A stretch of DNA of 44,046 nt from a virus: the IMG/VR virus record IMGVR_UViG_3300025892_000041, positions 1 to 44,046 of that record; one strand, written 5' to 3'. Shown here piece by piece: positions 38,403 through 44,046 of the stretch. Positions within the stretch are counted from its first letter, which is position 1, and every line of letters starts with the position of its first letter. The notes below the pieces were generated by a model, which did no database searches, was not told where the DNA came from, and saw only the letters and a program-made list of their open reading frames with translations. The position numbers and the translations under genes are program-made.

Positions 38403-40724
38403 TTATGCTGGGAAAGTTGCTCCAGTTGGTAAAATGTTAAAGTCTAGGTAGATAAATTCAGCTGTTTTGGTTGGTTGTAAATAAACAGCACCAATTAATT
38501 CATTTCTATCAATTACATCTGGTGTGTTATTTGAATTATCCATTACAACTTTAAATGCATATAAACCTTGTCTTTGTTGTACTGACTCTAAGTAAGGATT
38601 AACTTGACTTAAGAATGTATTTCTTGTAGCTGCAGTATTTTGTTCAAATACTAATGTATCAGCGATTTGAGAAATATAATTTTTAAGTGTAATTAATAAT
38701 CTTCTTACATTTACTCTATCTAAAGCACTTGCTTTAGTTTGTAATGTTTTTTGTCCAAATACTACTATTCCTTGTCCTGGGAATGAAGCTATTGGATTTA
38801 CTTTTCCAGTATATAAAGTATCTCTATTAGTATTAGTTAATTTTCTTTCTGCTTGATTAACTGCTCCTAATCCACCTCTATTAATACCTGCTGGTGCAAA
38901 CCATGGCTCACCTGCTCTATCATTATAAGCATAAACACCTGGTATCATTGCTGAAGCTGGTACCCAAACTAATTCTCTTGAATCTGGGTCAATTATCTGT
39001 AACCATGGCCAATAAGTTGCAACATATGAAGAATCAACTGAAGCTGCTTGGCTAGTTACTTGTGTTAATGAAGAATTATAATTAACTAAATCTCCTACAA
39101 ATATTGCATCTCCTCTTGTTTCACAATTTGATTGAATTGTTGTCCAACCTGCTCCTGTAGTACTATTTGCTAATATTAAACCTGGGGCTGTAATTATATT
39201 ATATCTAAAATCATCTCTATTAGCTAATAAATTAATAGCTGTAGTGTAATTTGTTCCTACTAAACCTTGAGAATCAGTATTATTAATTTCTTGGTAGAAT
39301 TTTGAAGGTGTTCCACTTCCTGTTATATCTCCTACACCATCTCCAAATGATCCAGATGCTGTAATTGGAATAGAACCTGTAAATTCTGCTTTAGGACTTC
39401 CATTATTATCAAAATAATTAGGAGTCTGCATATTTACAGATTTTACTCTTACATATCTTGAAGCATTTGGAAAAGATCCAGATGATTGTAAATAAACATC
39501 AGTTCCTGTTCCTCTTACTGTTTGTATTTGATCACCAATTACTTTTGAAACATAATTAGGGGATAAAGGATCTAATGATAGGTTTGAAAAAGTTTCAACT
39601 ACTGCTTTAGATGTTTGAGTATCATTACCTTGTCTAATTAATAGTGAAAATACTCCTGATGAAGTACTTGGATTTGTTATTTCCCATCTAAAGTTATCAG
39701 CTGATCCTGAATCTAATGTTCCATTAGCTCCTGTAGGTCCTGCACTATTCATTATATTACCATCTGCTAGTGTTTCTAATACAAAAGCTTCTTCATTTGG
39801 AATATTACTACCTATTAATGTTAATGTTAAATCACCAGTACCATTACCTATATTAGCAGCAGCAAAAGTTAAAACATCTCCTACGTTATATCCAGCTCCA
39901 TCTGCATTAACTTGAACAGCTGTTACTTCTGTAAATAAATCATCAGCAACTAATGTAAATATTGGATCAGTTCCAACTGGAGAAGCTGCTCCTCCTAATG
40001 ATGCTGAAGGAATTGTAATAGTTTCACCGAAAGAAAATCCTGAACCTGTTGTAGTAGCTGTAACATTTGAAATATTTGTTGCTGAGTCTAATTGAACTGA
40101 TAATGTTGCTGTTCCACCTCCACTTCCAATTACATTAACTGAATAAATTCCAATTGCACACTCCGCAGGTTGTGTTGTAATACTAGGTTTTAAAGCATTA
40201 AGAGTTCCTATTAATTTACCACTTGCAGATGATAAAGTAACAAGAGACGATCCTACTGTAGTTGGTACTACTGTTACACCACCTCTAGTAACAGTTGGTG
40301 CAGCCGTATAACCTGCTGCTAATACTGCTCCGTTTTCACCACCAAAATTACTTACTTGAGGAAATAAATTAGTAGAACCACTTATTAAATTTCCTGTTTC
40401 TGTTGCACTTTGTATTAAAGATGAAGTAGCAGCACTAAAAGCTCCTGGAGTTACTCTAGTTACTAATAATGTATTCCCCCCATTCTGGAAATAATTATAA
40501 GCTGAAATAGATGTAAAATATGTATATTGGTTTGATCCACTCATAAAAGTACTACCAAAATTAGCTAAATACTCTGAGTAACTAGTTACTAATTTAGGAA
40601 TATTTTGTTGACCCTTTACAGTTGGCCCAATAATTGCAGCTCCTGCTTGTATAGGACCTGCTGTTATTTGTGATTGGTCGTTTTCTCTTGCTAAAACACC
40701 CGGTGATATTAATACTTCTGCCAT
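38403..40724 (-). CDS. Contractile tail sheath protein (T4 gp18-like)
   Basis: This 773-residue protein starts M-A-E-V-L-I-S-P-G-V-L-A-R-E-N-D, with G-P-I-Q-A-G-A-A-I-I-G-P-T-V-K-G, the standard N-terminus of T4-type sheath proteins. The C-terminal part holds W-P-W-L-Q-I-I-D, Y-N-D-R-A-G-E-P-W-F-A-P-A-G-I-N-R and L-L-I-T-L-K-N-Y-I-S, the conserved sheath core. Residues about 130-300 are Gly/Thr-rich insert domains, probably surface-exposed, and make it longer than T4 gp18 (659). It shows that the phage has a contractile tail. Confidence 0.96.
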   Translation of the reverse strand: MAEVLISPGVLARENDQSQITAGPIQAGAAIIGPTVKGQQNIPKLVTSYSEYLANFGSTFMSGSNQYTYFTSISAYNYFQNGGNTLLVTRVTPGAFSAATSSLIQSATETGNLISGSTNLFPQVSNFGGENGAVLAAGYTAAPTVTRGGVTVVPTTVGSSLVTLSSASGKLIGTLNALKPSITTQPAECAIGIYSVNVIGSGGGTATLSVQLDSATNISNVTATTTGSGFSFGETITIPSASLGGAASPVGTDPIFTLVADDLFTEVTAVQVNADGAGYNVGDVLTFAAANIGNGTGDLTLTLIGSNIPNEEAFVLETLADGNIMNSAGPTGANGTLDSGSADNFRWEITNPSTSSGVFSLLIRQGNDTQTSKAVVETFSNLSLDPLSPNYVSKVIGDQIQTVRGTGTDVYLQSSGSFPNASRYVRVKSVNMQTPNYFDNNGSPKAEFTGSIPITASGSFGDGVGDITGSGTPSKFYQEINNTDSQGLVGTNYTTAINLLANRDDFRYNIITAPGLILANSTTGAGWTTIQSNCETRGDAIFVGDLVNYNSSLTQVTSQAASVDSSYVATYWPWLQIIDPDSRELVWVPASAMIPGVYAYNDRAGEPWFAPAGINRGGLGAVNQAERKLTNTNRDTLYTGKVNPIASFPGQGIVVFGQKTLQTKASALDRVNVRRLLITLKNYISQIADTLVFEQNTAATRNTFLSQVNPYLESVQQRQGLYAFKVVMDNSNNTPDVIDRNELIGAVYLQPTKTAEFIYLDFNILPTGATFPA

Positions 40725-40739
40725 TTTTTATATTGTTTT

Positions 40740-40756
40740 ATTTTGTTATAAATATT
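40740..40756 (-). promoter_or_regulatory. Late-promoter-like element upstream of the sheath gene
   Basis: AATATTTATAACAAAAT on the minus strand, ending 15 bases before the ATG. Confidence 0.68.
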
Positions 40757-40773
40757 GTGTTTTTTTTTAAAAA

Positions 40774-41028
40774 TTATTCTATTGGGGTAAATTCTCCTGT
40801 TTCTAAAGAAATATTTCCTTTACCATATTTTTTTTCTAAATCTAGAGCTATTTGTGATTCTTTTGATTGAATCTCTAATAATTCTTTTTCTAATTCTTTT
40901 TTTCTTCCATTAAGGTTCATTATAGCTATCTCAACATCTCCTACATTACCTACTAAAATTTGGAAATCTTCTCTTACTTTTTTAATATTTTCGATTTCTT
41001 CTTTATTTAAAACTTTTGCTTTTGACAT
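40774..41028 (-). CDS. Small coiled-coil protein, unknown function
   Basis: An 84-residue Lys/Glu-rich helical protein (E-I-E-N-I-K-K-V-R-E-D-F, L-E-K-E-L-L-E-I-Q-S-K-E) with the form of a short coiled coil. It sits between the neck genes and sheath, where T4 has the terminase genes; it is far too small to be a terminase subunit. A small assembly factor is possible. Confidence 0.72.
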   Translation of the reverse strand: MSKAKVLNKEEIENIKKVREDFQILVGNVGDVEIAIMNLNGRKKELEKELLEIQSKESQIALDLEKKYGKGNISLETGEFTPIE

Positions 41029-41109
41029 TACTTTTATTTTTGATTAATTATTGTTTTTTATTATCAATTATACATATTAGTAAATGTATTAAAAATAAAT
41101 ATATTTTAA

Positions 41110-42099
41110 TTACTCTTGTGAAGGAGATGGTGGTATTCTACGTGTATTAATTTTACTATTAGGTATTAATGTTGAAGGAGGATCTACATAATTTACATTA
41201 CCTGTGTGTGGGATATTTGTTCTAATAGGTGGGGGTGGATCTATATCATTTATATTACTTACCATTTCACTATTAAAAGTAATAGATGATTTAGAATTAT
41301 ATTTTTTTATTGAAGATAAATCTTTTTGAAGAATATTAGGTACTATATACCCATACATTTTTATACTAAAAGTACTTTTAACTAATCTATCTTGATCAGA
41401 TGGCATTTCAACGTTGGTAGCTACTGAATCTATCCTAGCTCTAAATTGGTATCTTTCAGGATTACCCCAATATGAATCAGATGCATAATTTATAGCTTCT
41501 ACTATTCCATTCATCTGTTCTACATAATAAGTAGAAACAATACAATCATAATTTAAAGTTACATAATCAGGAACAACAACAGCATACATATCTTTTGTTG
41601 GCTTCCTATTATTCAAAATATTAAACTTATCATAAGTGTTTTTAGTGCTATAAGACTTTTCATATACTCTATAATTATTTGGAAAATTAGCATCTAATTT
41701 ATTAGTAACATTTCTATTTTTTTCAATATTAGTTCTTTTAAAAGTAATTAAAGGCATCATTATTCTTCCTTTTCTATCTCTAAAATAGCCATCTTTTTGT
41801 ATTTGATTCCATCTTTCAGAATCAGCATAAACAACTGGAACTTCAATTCTTTTACCATTTTGGACTACAGTAGGTTTAATTACATTATTAAAATAATATA
41901 ATATAGTTTCATCAATATCATATAATCCAACTGTAAAGGGTTTTACAGTATCTCCCTTAAATGATGTTTGATTACTTCTATCAGTTCTTTGATATGCAGA
42001 ATCATTAGGATTACCTATTTCCTTAGAATAAGGGGTATGCATTTCCTTACTTATCTCTTTTTGAGATTTAGGCACTACTTTTCTTCCTTTATTTGACAT
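41110..42099 (-). CDS. Tail terminator / sheath stabiliser (T4 gp15-like)
   Basis: In this 329-residue protein the middle part has G-L-Y-D-I-D-E-T-I-L-Y-Y-F, I-E-V-P-V-V-Y-A-D-S-E-R-W, D-R-K-G-R-I-M-M-P-L-I-T-F-K-R-T and Y-D-C-I-V-S-T-Y-Y-V-E-Q-M-N, a pattern of the gp15 family that closes the tail below the neck. The first 45 residues and the last 60 (Pro-rich) are extensions compared with T4 gp15 (272). It overlaps the gp14-like gene by 11 bases. Confidence 0.85.
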   Translation of the reverse strand: MSNKGRKVVPKSQKEISKEMHTPYSKEIGNPNDSAYQRTDRSNQTSFKGDTVKPFTVGLYDIDETILYYFNNVIKPTVVQNGKRIEVPVVYADSERWNQIQKDGYFRDRKGRIMMPLITFKRTNIEKNRNVTNKLDANFPNNYRVYEKSYSTKNTYDKFNILNNRKPTKDMYAVVVPDYVTLNYDCIVSTYYVEQMNGIVEAINYASDSYWGNPERYQFRARIDSVATNVEMPSDQDRLVKSTFSIKMYGYIVPNILQKDLSSIKKYNSKSSITFNSEMVSNINDIDPPPPIRTNIPHTGNVNYVDPPSTLIPNSKINTRRIPPSPSQE

Positions 42100-42664
42100 G
42101 TTTTATACTTGATATTAATCTTTCTTCTGATATTCCTACTCTATCTGCTGGGACATAATGTGTTTCTGCTATTATAGATACATCATAACCAAAATTTGCT
42201 AAATCTGAATTTCCATAAGGGTTATAATTATTATCATCTTGATTAGGATAATTTGGGTCTTTACCTACAAATAATTGATTATTAATTAAATTATATATTT
42301 CATAATATCCATTTTCATACCATATAATATCTCCTACTTCAGGAACAACTACTCCTATTTTACCTGATCCATTAGCTTCAACACCTGCTAAATCATCTCT
42401 TAAAAATTTAAATGTACGACCCCCTGCAAAATCAATACCTAAATCAGAATTAGGTGTACTTTGGTCTTGTCTATCAATTAAAGTATTAAGTAACATAGGA
42501 GCTTCGTAATATTTTTCTTCAGCTGCTTCTCCATAAATATTAACATTAGTTTCTTCTAATCTAAATTTATAAAGTGCACATTCTTGTACTATAACATCCC
42601 ACATTAGTTCTCTACTAATGCCTCTAAACATACTTACATCTCTTGCTCCTCCAAATAATGCCAT
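42089..42664 (-). CDS. Neck protein (T4 gp14-like)
   Basis: This 191-residue protein has N-V-N-I-Y-G-E, Y-Y-E-A-P-M-L-L-N-T-L-I, L-G-I-D-F, F-K-F-L-R-D-D-L, G-D-I-I-W-Y-E-N-G-Y-Y-E-I and N-N-Q-L-F-V-G-K, matching T4 gp14-type neck proteins, although it is shorter than T4 gp14 (256). It is placed between gp13- and gp15-like genes as in T4. One base separates it from the gp13-like gene. Confidence 0.84.
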   Translation of the reverse strand: MALFGGARDVSMFRGISRELMWDVIVQECALYKFRLEETNVNIYGEAAEEKYYEAPMLLNTLIDRQDQSTPNSDLGIDFAGGRTFKFLRDDLAGVEANGSGKIGVVVPEVGDIIWYENGYYEIYNLINNQLFVGKDPNYPNQDDNNYNPYGNSDLANFGYDVSIIAETHYVPADRVGISEERLISSIKHVK

Positions 42665-42665
42665 A

Positions 42666-43823
42666 TTATCCTATATAAATTGGGTAAGGTACTGCTGCTT
42701 CAATTTTTTGTAATGATTCAGCTTCAGCTGCTTTGACTGCTAATAAATTACTTCTTGAAGTTTCATCAAAATATTCTCTTAATCTTGTAACTAATGCTTC
42801 TTTTTCAGATGTGGCTGCTGTTAATAAATCTGATTGATTTAATGTAGTTTCTGCCCCGGGAATTGGTACTTGTGTATATTTACCTCTAATATACCCTAAA
42901 ATTTCTTTACATACAGCTAAAGTATAATCAAATATCCAACTTCTACCAATTGAATTAATTTCACAATAATCAGGATTACAATAATTAACATTTGAAACAT
43001 TTGTTACATTATATTGTCCTTCAGGATATTTTGAAATTGGATTATTTCTTTCTGATAATTTTATATATTGTATATGCATACTTCCACTTCTTTGGGGTAT
43101 AGGAAATATTCTTAAATTATTATTAATTAATTCAAATGAATATTGTGATCTACGAACTTGATCACTCATTTCTATAGCTTGAATTTTTTGCATATCAAAA
43201 CTAAGAGGCATCATTACAAAATTAATCGCTGGTGAATAATTTCCCCACCCAAAAGTATCCATCATATTTACCATTCCTGTACCTGTACCTGCATAAGGAT
43301 CGAAAAATTTAACAATTGCGGGAGTTGCTTCATAAAATATTCTTTTTACCTCAATAAAATCTTTATTATCTAATCCTAAAGATTCTGATGCCCATGTTTT
43401 TAAATCATAATCTTGTTGTCCCGCTGTAACTGGAACTGATCCTGTATACCAAGTTGTAGTTCCACCTGTACCTGCTTCTTCCCCATATTGCTCTGTATAG
43501 CGTACTACACTAGCAAAATTAGGAGTTATTAATTCATGGTTTAAATTTGAAGCTGTTGGGGATCCTTCAATTGATAGATAATTTTCTCTTACTTTATAAG
43601 CATATAATTCATTACCATAGGTAGTTACGGCATCTTCAAATGCTGCATAAAAATTTAAATCTTGTAATTCAACATCCATTATAGGATAACCTAATCTTCT
43701 AGAAACATATGTTACTACTTTATCAGCATCTACTTGAAAGTCAATTTGGTTATCATAAAATCCAAAAGGTGTATCTCCAGGAAAAAATGATGATGAACCA
43801 GGATAAATAGGGATTACAGCCAT
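42666..43823 (-). CDS. Neck protein (T4 gp13-like)
   Basis: This 385-residue protein has R-R-L-G-Y-P-I-M-D-V-E-L-Q-D-L-N-F-Y-A-A-F-E-D-A-V near the N-terminus, typical of marine gp13 neck proteins, then a strand-rich middle (Y-D-L-K-T-W-A, I-E-V-K-R-I-F-Y) and Y-T-L-A-V-C-K-E-I-L-G-Y-I-R-G-K-Y before a C-terminal helix. It is longer than T4 gp13 (309). A late element directly precedes it, so it opens the neck-tail transcript. Confidence 0.84.
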   Translation of the reverse strand: MAVIPIYPGSSSFFPGDTPFGFYDNQIDFQVDADKVVTYVSRRLGYPIMDVELQDLNFYAAFEDAVTTYGNELYAYKVRENYLSIEGSPTASNLNHELITPNFASVVRYTEQYGEEAGTGGTTTWYTGSVPVTAGQQDYDLKTWASESLGLDNKDFIEVKRIFYEATPAIVKFFDPYAGTGTGMVNMMDTFGWGNYSPAINFVMMPLSFDMQKIQAIEMSDQVRRSQYSFELINNNLRIFPIPQRSGSMHIQYIKLSERNNPISKYPEGQYNVTNVSNVNYCNPDYCEINSIGRSWIFDYTLAVCKEILGYIRGKYTQVPIPGAETTLNQSDLLTAATSEKEALVTRLREYFDETSRSNLLAVKAAEAESLQKIEAAVPYPIYIG

Positions 43824-43830
43824 AATTTTA

Positions 43831-43846
43831 ATTTTATTATAAATAT
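43831..43846 (-). promoter_or_regulatory. Late-promoter-like element upstream of the gp13-like gene
   Basis: ATATTTATAATAAAAT on the minus strand, ending 7 bases before the ATG. Confidence 0.68.
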
Positions 43847-43859
43847 GGAAAAAACTCGT

Positions 43860-44046
43860 TTAATCAACAATAATTTTAATACAATAATAATCTTTTCTAT
43901 TGAAATATTTATGTTTCATAATTTTAATAGGAGGATTGACATTTACTTTAGTAAGTGTTAACTTACCATCTATATTTTTAGAATTATTTTCTGTTATATG
44001 TTTTAAATCTGGGTTGTAATAAGTTATTATTCCTTTGGGTCTTAAA
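43860..44046 (-). CDS. Unknown protein, C-terminal 61 residues (5' end outside window)
   Basis: A frame open to the right edge ends with TAA at 43860-43862. The visible end is basic and strand-like (R-P-K-G-I-I-T-Y-Y-N-P, K-L-T-L-T-K-V-N-V-N-P-P, Y-Y-C-I-K-I-I-V-D). It is followed after 13 bases by the late element of the gp13-like gene. No family can be named from this fragment. Confidence 0.65.
   Translation of the reverse strand, partial: LRPKGIITYYNPDLKHITENNSKNIDGKLTLTKVNVNPPIKIMKHKYFNRKDYYCIKIIVD

Noticed and set aside
1-44046. Prophage or integrated element
   Set aside because: No integrase, attachment repeat, bacterial flank or repressor is visible. All genes fit a lytic T4-like genome, although the window alone cannot exclude other parts.

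Overview
The window is an internal piece of a lytic, T4-like (myovirus) phage genome. Both ends cut through genes. It is strongly AT-rich, and every supported gene lies on the minus strand, so everything is transcribed from high to low coordinates. A member of the Bacteroidota, probably a marine flavobacterium, is the likely host. Three things point to this: promoters of the TTTG/TAnnTTT type used by that phylum, A-rich leaders with few classical Shine-Dalgarno sites, and a phage gene that ends in a type IX secretion sorting domain.

Layout in the direction of transcription. From 44046 to 26978 lies the virion block: the tail of an unidentified gene, neck proteins (gp13-, gp14- and gp15-like), sheath (gp18), tube (gp19), a gp26-like tail assembly chaperone followed by a start-less overlapping frame, the tape measure, and baseplate and hub proteins including a hub with a C-terminal DUF5675-like domain. 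From 26945 to 18081 lies replication and nucleotide metabolism: a family A DNA polymerase, a gp32-like single-strand binding protein with a bacterial SSB-style tip, UvsX, a FEN/RNase H-type exonuclease, a DnaB/gp41 helicase, and class Ia ribonucleotide reductase (NrdB, NrdA). From 18047 to 6451 lies an envelope and lysis block: two outer-membrane barrel proteins, several membrane-anchored or exported small proteins, a holin-like protein, a small lipoprotein, an L,D-transpeptidase-like enzyme, an EF-hand membrane protein, and a 1259-residue secreted repeat protein. From 6316 to 1 lies DNA maintenance and modification: ATP-dependent DNA ligase, UV damage endonuclease, a DpdA-like transglycosylase, QueC, tRNA-Gln, a thioredoxin and QueD. 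The last group suggests 7-deazaguanine modification of the phage DNA.

Regulation is partly readable. A host-type promoter with fixed geometry (TTTGG, 18 bases, GTATATT) recurs in front of early or middle genes. A different 17-base element (AATATTTATAAYAAAAT) recurs directly upstream of late genes. Three intrinsic terminators are visible. The most interesting items are the secreted type IX cargo protein with its tandem Cys-rich repeats, the +1/-2 frameshift site in the tail chaperone, the palindrome-rich leader at 7121-7312, and the QueC that has lost its zinc cysteines.
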